Source: Tamarix chinensis
Lineage: Eukaryota; Streptophyta; Magnoliopsida; Caryophyllales; Tamaricaceae
DNA length: 64,000 bases
Assembly: GCA_030549775.1 (NCBI GenBank)
Contig: CM060174.1
Coordinates: 39,909,086-39,973,085, forward strand
Reading direction: 5' to 3'
The position numbers and the translations under genes were made by a program. Under the pieces are notes generated by a model that saw only the letters and a list, made by a program, of their open reading frames with translations, made no database searches and was not told where the DNA came from. Positions 34,135-45,414 of the stretch are shown piece by piece; the stretch's first letter is position 1; each line of letters starts with the position of its first letter.

Positions 34135-34780
34135 ATGTTAAGTTGAAGTCTTGAACTTACCGATGAATCGATGGTCAAGGAGGCAAGGATATATCCTACA
34201 AGCTGCAAGCCTACAATTGTGTTGATTGAAAAATTATTTTTACTTGATTTTTAGTTTGTTGTCGTTTGTATAATTGTATTATGTCGTTATACTATTTATA
34301 TTTGTAAGCAATGATGTACTATTTACTATCAGACTTAGTATGTCACTGAATTATTGATTGTTGTTTAAATTAGCTTGAAATAGATTTATGTGGAATGTGG
34401 ATGGTCCGAATCCGATACTCTGATGTTGAAGACTTGTAGTATAACATAACAGGTGGTTATGTTTTATTTTAGCTTTTGATTTATGGGGTTAGCAGGTAGT
34501 TATGTTTAAATATTTTTTTTTATATTTAAATATGATTGTTTAGTAGGTATACAATAGATTTATTATTTACAGCATGAATTAATATATTTTTTAGACATAA
34601 AATGTCTGGACCCATTAAGGACCCGATTACCAGTTGGACCCGCCGGGTCTGGGTCTGGGTCTGAAATTTTGAGACCCGTTGGATCTGGACCGGGTCTGGA
34701 TCTTCTAAAATAAACGGGTCTGGGTCTGGATCTCGATGGACCCGATCCATACCCGACTCATTGCCATCTCTAGTCCTCAC

Positions 34781-34966
34781 TCACGTGCTTCCTGAGAAAC
34801 TTTCAGAAAATTTCCGAAACTTCCCAGGAGGTCACCCATCCTAAAATTGCTCCACGACCAGCACGCTTAACTGTGGAGTTCTTAATCACCAAAAGGATGG
34901 TATACCATGTTGATATTAGTAGCCAAATCGATTCTTATAACACTCCGCTCAATTTGGGGTATTACA
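34781..34966 (-). repeat. Cassandra 3' LTR, inner piece with 5S-like segment
   Basis: It matches 35226-35418, except for a 7-bp gap near 34884 relative to GGACGGA in the other LTR. It rejoins the outer piece across the hAT insertion. Confidence 0.9.
34821..34882 (-). ncRNA. 5S rRNA-like segment in Cassandra 3' LTR
   Basis: The minus strand reads AACTCCACAGTTAAGCGTGC, then AGGATGGGTGACCTCCTGGG, in the order and spacing of plant 5S rRNA, including the region of the internal Pol III promoter. The first half of 5S rRNA is not recognisable. This is an element part, not a ribosomal gene. Confidence 0.8.
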
Positions 34967-34982
34967 TTCACCCCCACTCAAA
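34967..34982 (-). promoter_or_regulatory. Cassandra polypurine tract
   Basis: The minus strand reads TTGAGTGGGGGTGAA directly before the 3' LTR. Confidence 0.7.
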
Positions 34983-35100
34983 GAACGCAACGTCCTCGTT
35001 GCGCCTCAACCAATGACTGTCTCAATACAGTTCATCCCAAGAATCGTCCCGCTAGGTGGCTGACCGGCTCATCCAAGTTCAGCTCACGGTTGCGGTTTTT

Positions 35101-35112
35101 GCTCTGATACCA
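35101..35112 (-). promoter_or_regulatory. Cassandra primer binding site, initiator tRNA-Met
   Basis: The minus strand reads TGGTATCAGAGC, complementary to the last 12 bases of plant initiator tRNA-Met, two bases inside the 5' LTR. Confidence 0.85.
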
Positions 35113-35114
35113 TT

Positions 35115-35418
35115 TGTAACACCCCGAGTCGACACGACCACGCGGGGGCTACCTTGGAGTGCTTTCGGATTGATCGGCTGACCCCACAGATCAACACGAG
35201 TCCTTTTAGCACGCTTTGTCCTCATTCACGTGCTTCCCGAGAAACTTTCAGAAAATTTCCGAAACTTTCCAGGAGGTCACCCATCCTAAAATTGCTCCAT
35301 GACCAGCAAGCTTAACTGTGGAGTTCTTAGGACGGAATCACCAAAAGAATGGTATACCATGTTGATATAAGTAGCCAAATCGATCCTTATAACACTCCGC
35401 TCAATTTGGGGTATTACA
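35115..35418 (-). repeat. Cassandra 5' LTR with 5S-like segment
   Basis: An intact 304 bp LTR. The 5S-like segment lies at about 35265-35332 in minus orientation, with AGGATGGGTGACCTCCTGG and AACTCCACAGTTAAGCTTGC. One base of the conserved AAGCGTGC has changed here compared with the 3' LTR copy. Confidence 0.9.
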
Positions 35419-35423
35419 TTAAT

Positions 35424-37959
35424 GGTCACAAATTGTTAAGGATGATTTAGAAACAACTCAAAGCTTGATTACCAATATTCAATATTATTTAAATAATTTT
35501 TCTCATTTAAAATCCAATTAAAATACTTCATAGGTTGAGTAAATAGGCTGATCAATTTTCTAGAACAGGTTTATTGATTATCCTAAACTAAAAACCAAGC
35601 TAAAAACGGCGAACTAATTAATCAATTCACAAAGCTAATCGACTAATGTGCTAGAAAAACCATTTTCTTCCTTATTATCTAAGATTTTATGAATCCTTTA
35701 CAAATTAACCCCAAAATACATTTTTGAAAAAATATCAAATATCATCAAATAGTCATCAAGCACATGAATCTTCAAACATTATAGGCCTAATATTTTTGGG
35801 TGATACAAATAGCATGTAAGATAAGGCTAACTATTCCCCACATATGCTAAGTTTATTATAATATCATAATGTATGATAGTATGGTTAAATACTTAGTAAA
35901 ATCTGCCTCCTTTGAGCACTTAAAACGTAAATCAAGCAATCACAAGATATTAAATAACACATATACACATTTATGCACCTTCAAGAAACCTAGTACAAAT
36001 AATGACATGCAATCTTATAAAGGATGCAAACATGGGATTTGCTACACACATCCAAAAGAGAAATGTATTGAAAACATTTGAAAATAGGGTTACTCATCTG
36101 CTAACCAAGGTTACAACCAAGGTATCCTTTAATATATTTGAATAAAGCTGAAGGGTTGTTCATCCCCAACCAAGCATTAAGGGATGTTCATCTTAGAAAA
36201 AGCTTTTCGGGGAATGTTTCACCCAAAATAGTGCATAAAGGATGTTAAACCCTAGCCATATTGGCTATGAAAAAACACTCAAAAGTGTGTGTGGTTGCTA
36301 GGAAACCAAAACACGAATGTCATGTCTAAACAAACTCATAGAAAAGCTAGAATTTTGAAACCTGAAGCTTGTGTCCATAGTTATAGCTAGGAGAGTGAAA
36401 CCTAAAGGTCATGTCCAAATCTAAACTAATACAAATACTAAGAGACTAACCCATAGGTTGTGTCCAAAGCTATCTTATAAGGATACCACTTTGAGGTCCT
36501 AAATAGGGATATAGGGATATTCAATCCAAGTCATCTCAGCTTGGATTTTTCATACATTGTTAACCATGGCTAGGCATTCTCATACATTGATCATTAGCAC
36601 TAGGAAACTCATACATTGGTCATCATGGCTTAGAAACTTATACATTCACTATCATGGCTAGGAAAATCATAATGTATTAAAATTATGTGAATAAATGTTT
36701 TAACAAGATTACCCCTACCATTCACAAGTGTGTACAGGTTAACATGTAATAGGCGATCTTAGATGCTAACACCAAGCATACATAGTGTGTATATATAACA
36801 CTAAAGTCACATTACATATTACACAACCAATGTTCATAAAGTATGCAAAAATTTCATATAGGAGTTTCTACATGACATAAAATTAACAATTTTTTATTGG
36901 ATACACTAAACTTAGCCAATGATTGGATAAATTAGAATATTCTAAAAGAATCATCTTACAACTTCAAAAGACCATTTTAGGGGAAAATGGGCCAAAATGT
37001 TAGGTATATTTGAATTAAAAAACATAAAATAATCATTCATGCCACATTAAAAAATACTATTCATCATGAAAAAGATGAAAAGTTAAAGCCTGGTTAAAGC
37101 TATGGTCAATGGTCAACTCATTATCAACAGTCAAAGTTTGACTTTCATTATGCATATATCTCATGATTTTACATTATTAGGGTTATGTTATCCATTTTAT
37201 GATTAATCTTTCATTAACCATAATTATATCATTAGTGAGGTGATTAGATTAAGATTATAATGTCAATAAAGTTAGGATGAAGGGCATCAAGAATAAGGAA
37301 GAACACTTAGAATATCAATGCATATATTTAATGAATAGTAACATGTAGATTGAATATGTTCATGGATCTTCTTTTAATTTAATCTTTGATCACTCATAAT
37401 GTTAATACTAAGCTAAGTGATACTATATTACATATCATTTTGTGTATAAATATACCAATAAACAACCTATAATCCTTATATCACACAAACAACATCTCCA
37501 TCACAAAAATTGACACCTAACTCAAGGATCACTTTCTTGTGCTAGACAAAATAGCTTTCCACACTTGCATAAAATTAAACATAACTCCTTTGATACGTAA
37601 CAGTTTTGAGATACAAAAGTTATGTTGGAAAGTAGACATATAGAGATTTATATTGATACCAAATAAGCCTTGTAAATCCTAGCTAATTCAGAGAAATAAG
37701 GAAGGAAAGTTAGAATAGACTCACTAGTATAAAACTACCATATTTCATGAGTTCATTAATCATTCATGTATCAACACTTTCAAGAATCATCCCATAGCAA
37801 TTTAAAAAATAAGAAAAACTTATAGATATATTATATATTAATCACCAAAACATGGTAAAATCATATTATCCATGTTATAAAAATAACAAGATTGACATGC
37901 TATAAAATCTTAAAACACCATATTTTAATGACACATAAAACCATAGTGTAGGGTAAATT
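35424..37959. other. Unassigned, with degenerate short repeats
   Basis: No protein signature. Degenerate tandem motifs run from about 36110 to 36670: GTGAAACCTAAAGGTCATGT-like units, then TCATACATTGNTCATCATGG units of about 32 bp. Purine/pyrimidine texture and repeats like these occur within the long LTRs here, so an old long LTR is likely, but I cannot set its ends. The first bases (AATGGTCACAAATTG) should be the original right flank of the solo LTR and Cassandra. Confidence 0.45.
36110..36670. repeat. Degenerate tandem repeats
   Basis: Three or four units with CATACATTGATCAT(T/C)A...GGAAACT at 36545-36665, preceded by looser CCTAAAGG/ATGTCCAAA units at about 36350-36470. Confidence 0.6.
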
Positions 37960-38406
37960 CACAGATGTGAACGTAGAGGATCTAACCTAACAAAAAATTA
38001 GGAAATCCAAGATTGTGTTAGGAGAATAACCAAAATACTAGAATAATTGATGAAATAATGACGATCTGTGTTACATGCATCACTTATGATTACAAACATA
38101 ATCAAACAATCCTAAAAATATCACTTTGTACATAATTCTCTCAATAAATACAAGAGAATACAATAGGAGAAGGTTTATGTAATCTTAACAATGGTCTACA
38201 TCAACTATGGCTATATAAACATGAGAGCTCCATGTTTTTTGAAGAACTATCAAATTTGCAAAAATCTAGGAAACATGGTCCATGTTAATCAACATAAACC
38301 CCTATGTTTCCTCTCCTTATCTTAGTTTTATCTTAAACTTATCCTAACATGTGCGCATAATAATAAAAGAAATTTTACACACAGAAATACAAGTTAAAAT
38401 CTCACA
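37960..38406 (-). repeat. 3' LTR of the Ty1/copia element (left end approximate)
   Basis: The minus strand starts TGTGAGATTTTAACTTG. A TTTATATAG box lies near 38220, followed by the TTCTCTTGTATT region and the end near GTGAATTTACCC. The second half aligns with 43907-44130. Confidence 0.6.
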
Positions 38407-38418
38407 ATCTCCACCTTA
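38407..38418 (-). promoter_or_regulatory. Ty1/copia polypurine tract
   Basis: The minus strand reads AAGGTGGAGAT directly before the LTR start TGTGAG, the standard copia arrangement. Confidence 0.65.
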
Positions 38419-39290
38419 ACATAGTATATATGACAGGTAGTAATGGGAACATAAAAAATCATCACAAACCCCTATGAGCAAGAGTCAATTATCACAAGTA
38501 AACTTGAGAAAGAAATGGATATATTAACACATCAATATCAAAGTCAAAGCCTCACATAATCCTAACCTCACAAGCTAACCATCCAAGATAAATAGTATTA
38601 TGAACTCCAATGATAGCCAGACATAAAACCGTAGAACCTCTAATAATTAAGACCACAACTAAGATATGAGTAATGTGTCAATGAAATAATCAATAACATA
38701 AACTTCATAAAATGCAACACTAAACACACTAACTACCTTAGAATCCACACTACCAAGTCAATGTTTCTCCATAGGGCACACCGCACATAGGATCCTAATA
38801 CAAAAAGTTTGAGTAATAATAGGCTAAGTAGTGACATCAACGTGCATCAAGTATCTCAAAACTATGTAGCATATAATAATGTCTAAGTAAGCCATAACAA
38901 TAGCTTTAGTTTTGATCAAGTATGAAGTATTCAGGTTATTCACCTCGGACACATATTTTGCTACAACAAACACATTATAAACACACACAAAAATATCAAT
39001 CTATGCAACACCACATAATAATGTTTGAGTCCACCAAAGAGAGCACATTTCTTTAACAAAAACAACATCATACTACAAGGTTGAAAAAGCTCCATAAATA
39101 ACCTTTAAGTCTGACATAGGCATCAGCACACAAATACTATGACCTATAGTATACAAAGCATAACCAACTAACTTCTCAAGCCATATTGTGGAATTTTTTT
39201 CCTTTGTCGTGTGTCAACAAATGTACATACTGTGATATTATATATTAGGGCTGCAGTTTTGCCCCACGGTATAGACTCGGTAGCATTTTA
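38419..39290 (-). pseudogene. Badly decayed copia pol remnant
   Basis: Between the polypurine tract and the GAG-pre-integrase piece, the minus strand has only faint resemblance to integrase (around 39060-39180, a stretch ending KVIYGAFST). No RT YVDD motif was found. I label it by position. Confidence 0.35.
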
Positions 39291-39299
39291 ACACAAGAA

Positions 39300-39865
39300 C
39301 TACCTACTTATTTCTCCTTTTACCTAGATTCCTCCTACACTTCAGCTAAAGCATCTATTAGGCTCTCCTACTTCACCTTCTCATTAAGAATGAATTCAAT
39401 CTCATAAAAGTACAATGATTTGGATATAATAAGTCATATAACATGCATGTATTACTTAATACAGTGAAACTCTTGTGTCTCAACTGTATTGGATGAAGGC
39501 TAATAACGTTTGAGATAAACAAGCTTAGATAATATCTTAATAACCCCTTTAGAAACCTTTAATGTGTCATTCTCAATAAAACATCTATAGACTTTGATAT
39601 CAAAAAGAACATAAAGATATCAAGCTTTTAGTCATCTCAAGAGCATGGTAAACATTAGATAGTGTCTTAACCATACCATCGTGCACCATCCTCCTCATAG
39701 TCCCAAACCTAGAAACTCTATAAATGGAACCATTCCCTAAGATAATAACTCCTTTTCTGGAGGCAAATATGGTATGAGTACCCAAAATCTAAAATCCACC
39801 CATCAGCCAAACTAGTATGTATATTCCTTGTATTTAATATATCACCATTACCATCGCTATTAGCT
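39300..39865 (-). pseudogene. Copia protease and GAG-pre-integrase relic
   Basis: The minus strand reads SLADGWILDFGYSYHI near 39770-39815, the copia protease with the active-site DSG changed to DFG. It continues as VILGNGSIYRVSRFGTMRR and VKTLSNVYHALEMTKSLIS (open at 39600-39785), then DTLKVSKGVIKILSKLVYL. This is the usual protease to GAG-pre-integrase order. Stops and frame changes follow. The upstream gag is displaced to 43127 by the solo LTR. Confidence 0.75.
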
Positions 39866-39870
39866 ATGGT

Positions 39871-42800
39871 TGAAACACCCTCATTTACTTGCTAAATTTT
39901 TTTTATTTTTGTAAAAGTGTTAATTACCAAACTACTTGGTATTACTACCACACTCAGCATAAGTCTGACTCCTCACCTTTCTTACGCTATGTGCTAGAGA
40001 TAGAATAAAACTCAACAAATGTAATTCAGCAAAAATAGAAATAATATTGAATAAAGTTACAAATAAATGATAGTACAATAATATAACCAAATTAAAGTAT
40101 GAGACTTAAGAGTCCTAATGAAAATGGATCATTAAAAACCAACACCCTTAGGTACAACTCCTTTTGGCCCTAAATTTTAGACCCAAAGGCCCATTATGAA
40201 AATGGAACCTCTTCCCACGGACTTCACTTGTTCTACCTGCGCTTATAAGATTTATGTCATTCCATGACCCTCACATACTCATCTACAAAAGTAGTATCAG
40301 TTTACTCACAATGCCTCATAAGAGGCAAAATACCCAAATTCCACATAGACACACAAAAATTGAATAGCACATAAAACCATAAGGTATAAACTATACAAAA
40401 AATACTCATAGAGAACCATATCTCATGGTCCAACTCTCAACTTACCCGCAAAAGATACCAATCAACTTCTCATCATTTTAAAGTTTAAAGTCATATTCGA
40501 TTAGTTAAATACATTCCAATCATAGTGTTAGGGCACTAAGGTAACTACCAAAACAACAATCCCAAAATAATACTAGGGTAGGGCACTAAGGCGACTACCA
40601 AACACACAAATCCAACATAAAATAAGGTAGGAACCAGAGGTAACTACTAAACCAACAATCTATCACAATACTAGGGTAGGGTACTAAGTCAACTACCAAA
40701 ACAAGAATCCACTTCTTTTCTTACGAAACACACATTCCCTTTTTTTTTCTTACTCGAGAGGGATACAAATCAACCTAAGGACACAATGGTACACTTGTTC
40801 ATATTGGTGCCCAAAAGCAATAAAATACCCATACCTCAAACCTAGGAACACAATGGTATGCCTAGTCATATAGGCTCTTGAAAACAATACAATATCCTTC
40901 CAATCTTGGTCACTTAGTCCTTAAGTGTTGTTTCCCCTTATAGGGCCCATAGGTCACCTATAGAGTAGAGGGAAAACCAGCACACTAGTGAACCAAAAAC
41001 GAGGGCTAACACTTCACCTTTAAGGTAGCGACCTCTAGAGAGGAACCATTCCCAACTCGAGGTCTTTCACTTTAAGCATTAATATATTGTGAGGTGATCA
41101 CAAAAGTCACATACTATATATAAATTTTCATTTTCCAAACTTAACCATTTCCCCTTTATTTATAATTATTTAGATAAAACCTAAGGTCATAGATCTATGT
41201 CAAGCCAATTCAAATCTATGGTCATCCTATCAAAAGGTTAAGGTCATCCTAGCATTTGTTTATTTGTAAATGATACGTTAGGTCAAAATCATTGGAAATA
41301 CCCTTCAAAGCCCTAATTTCCACATTTCACTCATTTTTTTATCAAACATTATCAGTATAAGAGATTTGTCATGATCAGAAAATAAGGAAATATTTCATGT
41401 TATTTTATCATATATATAATCTTTGCATTTTGGTGTATTTTCTAATTTTCATGCATTTAATATGTTGTGTCTACCAAAATCCTAATTATGTGACTACCAT
41501 GTACCACATTTTTCATGCAGCATACACATGCACATGTAAAGCATGAGACAGCATTTAAATAGCTATGTTATCATCATAGTACATGTAGGAGCATATCTCT
41601 AACCCTAGGCCATGCGAAATAAAAGTTATCATAAGTTAACCCTAATGATGCGCGTACATGTCCATGTGAACAGTTATAACCCTATATCCATGCATGAGCA
41701 TTCATAAGGTATATACCATGGGATTTGAATCATAACATGATAATAATGGAATCCGTAACAAAATCTTAGACATACGAATGTAAAACATTTGTCATAATAC
41801 CATGCATATAACTTAATTATCAATAATCATTCATATCAGCCCTTCATCATATTATCATCTTATTATGCATGCTAAAATACTCAAAAAGCATAAATCCTAG
41901 AATGATTCTATGTATAAAAGTTTATATCACGCTCATACATAATTTTATACCATCCTATGAGTGATTGGATTTACCTAAATCTAAGCTTACACTAAATACA
42001 AAAGACCACCTTCACTGAGATCTTCAAAGATTAACTAAGAATTTAACACCCCATAACACATGTATTACCATTTAATATATCAAAACAATAACCTAAAATT
42101 AGTTGACCCAACTCAACATAACTAACCAACTATACAAGGAAAAACAACACCATAATAGAACTCATAGACCAAAGGGAGGAGGAACTGGTGGAAGTTATTG
42201 AATAAGAGAAGGGAAAAATGACAAAAATGGTCGGTGAAGATGATGTAGCTTTAGTGGTTTTGGCCAAAACCAAGGATAGGGGTTTTGGCAGATTTAGGTG
42301 TAGTAAAATGGGTAATTTTAGTAGTTTTTTCCAAAGAAAGGGGAAGGTTTATGGTGGTTTTTACTAAAAGAGTGGTGGAGGTTTTGGTGATTTTTTGTGC
42401 AGTCTAGCGATGGTTTTGGTAGGTTTTGTTGAAGGTTGGAGGGGTATTTAATAGCTTTTATTGAAAATAGGGTAGGGATTTTGACGGTGGAGGGTGCAAC
42501 AAGGAGGTGGTGTTCAGAGGAAGTTAATGATGGTGGGTAAAAATGGTGGAAAATGCAATGATGAAATAACAAACAACGAAGCTTCCTTTTGCTTAAGGGA
42601 ACTTAGGGAAAGAGAGGGAGTGTGCCTACTTGGGGGATTAACATACTACACAAAAAAATGAGAGGGATTAGGGAGTTAAGTAGACAGTGGTTTAAAGGAG
42701 AAGGTGGAGCAAAACATGAGGAGGAAATCAAGCATGGTAGGGGGAGGCATGTGATTCAAGGGTGGTGTGAAGGATAGTTGTGCCAAGGTAGAGGGAGTAG

Positions 42801-43121
42801 GGTGAGGTAAGAAAATTTAGTATAAGGTAGGGGTAAATTTCTTAGATAAAGATATAGGATAAAAATATCTAGTAGAATTTAATTATCGAGCTAGGTTTAT
42901 TTAATAAAATAAATATCGTTTACAACCCAACATAGGTTTAAATTATTATTTTTTTAAACCTCTAGTATATTTTGGCCTAATTAATTTTCACAACTAAATA
43001 GTTGTAATAATAGTACACATATTAACAAATATATTCATTATCAAGTATCCTAAAATAATTATTAGAACTAATACACATAATTAATAGTTATAATTAAGGT
43101 TTATGGAAATGGGGTATTATA
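39871..43121 (-). mobile_element. Solo long LTR inserted in the copia element
   Basis: On the minus strand it begins TATAATACCCC at 43121 and ends GAGGGTGTTTCA at 39871. The flanks are ATGGT (39866-39870) and GTGGT (43122-43126), four of five identical, and copia gag and protease resume on either side. Its 3' end has the GTGTGGTAGTAATACC block that marks the long-LTR family (GTGTGGCGGTAATACC at 1191). It has a tandem repeat array near that end (40520-40710) and a purine-rich part near 42140-42830, like the other family members. It holds no genes; the open frame 42318-42572 is compositional. Confidence 0.7.
40520..40710 (-). repeat. Tandem repeat in the solo long LTR
   Basis: About three units of 60-65 bp built on TAGGGTAGGGCACTAAGG, then CNACTACCAAA and ACAA(A/T)CC. 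The position in the LTR matches the CACCGG/TATAATAGTGG arrays elsewhere, although the unit sequence differs. Confidence 0.75.
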
Positions 43122-43126
43122 GTGGT

Positions 43127-43740
43127 AGGCTTACCTTCATAAGATACACCATCACCAATATCTGACAGCTTTGTATGGGGATAATAATTACTAATAAGGC
43201 CTTTTACTGTTATAACTATCACCGAAAATGGTATTGAACCTTTTCTTCATCAATATGAACTTTGTCTTGCCACTATGCCCCCTGACTACAAGCATCTCAC
43301 AGCATGGGTTAATTTATTTTATACCATCCAATTGACTTTTAATCAATTCACGTCGCAGTAGAGCATTCTTTACATCTACAAGAACTAGTTCATCATTCCT
43401 ATATAATACAATCATCCAAAGATGTTTATAATCAATGGATAAAGAGCACAAAGATATAGTCGCAAGATTCACATCATCTAATTGAGTCAAATTATTTGAT
43501 ATAGGGTTTCAAGAGCTGCTACTCACCTAATTCTAGATCTTGCAAATGTTCTTCAACTATAAATGATTCTTAATAGATTTCATCATATACAAGGACTTCA
43601 ACTTCAACTACAAGGTGGATACAATTATCTCTTTAGCCACATCCCTCAAGACCTCATTTAAAAAGAACACTGGTATGATGGATAGGGCTTTCAAATCAAT
43701 ATCCACAAACTCCTCATCATACATCATTTGAGGATTATTT
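43127..43740 (-). pseudogene. gag: Ty1/copia gag relic
   Basis: The minus strand reads FVDIDLKALSIIPVFFLNEV, then LRDVAKEIIV, SLYMMKSIKNHL, NNLTQLDDVNLATISLCSLS, ELVLVDVKNALLRREL and EMLVVRGHSGKTKF. This follows a copia gag in order. Stops occur at about six places. The zinc knuckle expected after VVRG is not clear. Its reading leads into the protease at 39865 on the other side of the solo LTR. Confidence 0.8.
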
Positions 43741-43906
43741 TCTTATTTTTTTGCATAATACTTTCTCTAATCCATTCTACACAAGGACCATCTTCTTCTG
43801 AAATTCCATATCCAAAAATTGGCAAAATAATAAAATCTCTTGATCTTGAATCTTATAAACACCATTATGAAATAGATAGATCACATGCCCAAATATTTGA
43901 TGAAAA

Positions 43907-44235
43907 TTATAAGGGTAAATTCATGGATGTGAATGCCCAATACTTGACATAACAACAAATCAAGAAATCTAAGATTGAATTGAGAGAATAAAAAAATTAA
44001 AGAATTAGAAAAACAATGATGAACAATGTTATCCACAACAGTTGTGATTATAAGTAATAATAAACAAATCTCACAATTGCATATACTATAAAATTCACTA
44101 AATAAAAATAAGAGAAAAAAAAAGAGGAGAGATTTTTGACAAGATCAAAAGCATAGAAATACTTTTACCCATAGTATATAAGGTATAAACAGTTAAAATT
44201 TTAAAAGCCATATCTAATATGAGCCTCTACAAGCC
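43907..44235 (-). repeat. Copia LTR-like segment, probable 5' LTR (approximate)
   Basis: It aligns with 37960-38300: GGGTAAATTCA, GGATGTGAA, GAGAATAA and GTGATTATAA landmarks keep their order. It also follows directly on a second GAG-pre-integrase relic to the right, so it may be an LTR shared by two tandem elements. Confidence 0.5.
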
Positions 44236-44239
44236 TCCA

Positions 44240-44665
44240 TGCTCTACCTTAAGAAATAGCCACTTACTAAATCTGCTACTAAGATTCCTTGTCATAAGAA
44301 GAATATATACCATCTAGCCCAACAGTAACCTTCATCTCATCTGAAGAGCCTAGAAGACTCTCATGCTCCACCTTTTCATCAAGAAGAAATTAAGACTCAT
44401 AGAATGTAACACAACTAAATATGACTATGTCACACTTCATATACCCCAAGTTATGGTAATGATATTCTCATGTCTTAATCACATTGGTCCAATGCTAGAA
44501 ATATTGGAGTGAAATGCTCTCAATGTCACTCTAACTACACCCTCAATAGCTATGATAACGATGTCATATAATGTCCCATCTCACTTGCCTACAATCACCC
44601 CTATAACCCATTTAAAAACCGTCAATGTGTCATCTCAATAACACATCTATAACCTTTGATATTTT
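44240..44665 (-). pseudogene. Second copia GAG-pre-integrase relic
   Basis: It resembles 39300-39600 at the nucleotide level: both have CTCAATAA(A)ACA(C/T)ATCTATA with CTTTGATAT at the right, CTCATGTCTTAATCACATT-like sequence, and CACCTT(C)TCAT(T)AAGAA. In translation only short pieces are recognisable. It must come from a second element in the same orientation. Confidence 0.5.
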
Positions 44666-45410
44666 TTGTTGGTGTTTTGTGAATTCAGAAGTTCTTAGGT
44701 AATTATAATGATTCTTAATGACTAAGAAGTGTAAAAGGGAAAATTTAGAGGAGAGATGAGAGAAGATAGTTGAAAGAATTGTATTATGAATATGAGGGCT
44801 GAAAATGGATATAGGACCCCATATTTATAGGGGTAGAATAGGGGAGGAAGAAAAGGTAAAACATTTATGCACATAAGGAAAACGAACTTCCTTTGCTCGG
44901 TGTAAAATAGTGGATTATATTAGAATTGGCATATCTACTAGTCTGAGACTGATCTAAAGGAGAGATGCTTGAAGCTTTTGGGTTAACTCTCATCCTTTAG
45001 GTTATAATTTCAAAGGCCCAATGATACTAGTTTGGAAAATACCCATATCATTACTCCCTTCAAAATTTAATCCACTGAGTTAGTCACTCCCCTAGGATGA
45101 TAAGCTATAATTTAAGTATATAGTTGATGGTCAAGCACATGAAGTATTTCTCTTCTCTAGATAGACTAGGCTTTGATTATATTACCAATGATTAAAACCA
45201 TATTCTTTAAAAATAACCCAAAAATATAAATAAAAAGAATTTCATACACTTATAAATAAAGTTATAAACATGTTTCTTCATCACTTACAAATAATGTTAC
45301 ACCATAAGACCATTGGCCACTTACAAATAAAGCTATGTAAAAAGATTATCAAACATTATATATATCCACTATTAAGTATCGAAAATCAACTAATTTCTAT
45401 GAAGTATGTC
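44666..45410 (-). other. Possible LTR remnant with a TATA-like box
   Basis: No coding signal. The minus strand has CTACCCCTATAAATATGGGG at about 44817-44836 with a purine-rich leader-like stretch to its left (44730-44800), the texture of an LTR promoter in minus orientation. Neither end could be set. Confidence 0.35.
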
Positions 45411-45414
45411 AGCA

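Larger units (their letters stand above)
29374..34772 (+). mobile_element. hAT transposon (RICESLEEPER-like), inactivated
   Basis: The ends are TAGGGATGGCAATGGGTC and, inverted at the right, TAGAGATGGCAATGAGTC. It is flanked by the 8-bp duplication GTCTTCAC/GTCCTCAC inside the Cassandra LTR, as expected for hAT. Subterminal regions are rich in GGGTCTGG/GACCCGG motifs on both sides. It carries a transposase gene with several lesions (31659-34134), a leader with a GCACGGTTTGCACC array, and a LINE fragment. The same end family is used by the miniature element at 59644-60847. Confidence 0.92.
29263..35418 (-). mobile_element. Cassandra-type TRIM, split by a hAT insertion
   Basis: Two LTRs of about 300 bp (29263-29373 joined to 34781-34966, and 35115-35418), ending TGTAA...TTACA, enclose only 148 bp. 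In minus orientation the internal part starts with a TGGTATCAGAGC primer site and ends with a GAGTGGGGGTGAA polypurine tract. The LTRs carry a 5S rRNA-like segment, the hallmark of Cassandra TRIMs. Target copies are TTATT (29258-29262) and TTAAT (35419-35423), differing by one base. The element has no genes and depends on other retrotransposons. The 5.4 kb hAT in the 3' LTR accounts for its apparent size. Confidence 0.9.
37960..44235 (-). mobile_element. Decayed Ty1/copia element, split by a solo LTR
   Basis: Two related LTR-like segments (37960-38406 and about 43907-44235) flank minus-strand copia gag, protease and GAG-pre-integrase pieces in the right order. Without the 3.25 kb solo LTR it is only about 3 kb, so most of integrase, RT and RNase H are deleted or unrecognisable. 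A polypurine tract precedes the 3' LTR. No primer site or target duplication could be identified. All coding parts have stops. Confidence 0.65.

Noticed and set aside
34821..35332. 5S rRNA gene
   Set aside because: Only the second half resembles 5S rRNA, it lies in both LTRs of a TRIM, and there is no tandem 5S array.
43728..43952. 74-codon plus-strand frame with a hydrophobic start like a signal peptide
   Set aside because: It is antisense to the copia gag N-terminal part and the adjoining LTR.
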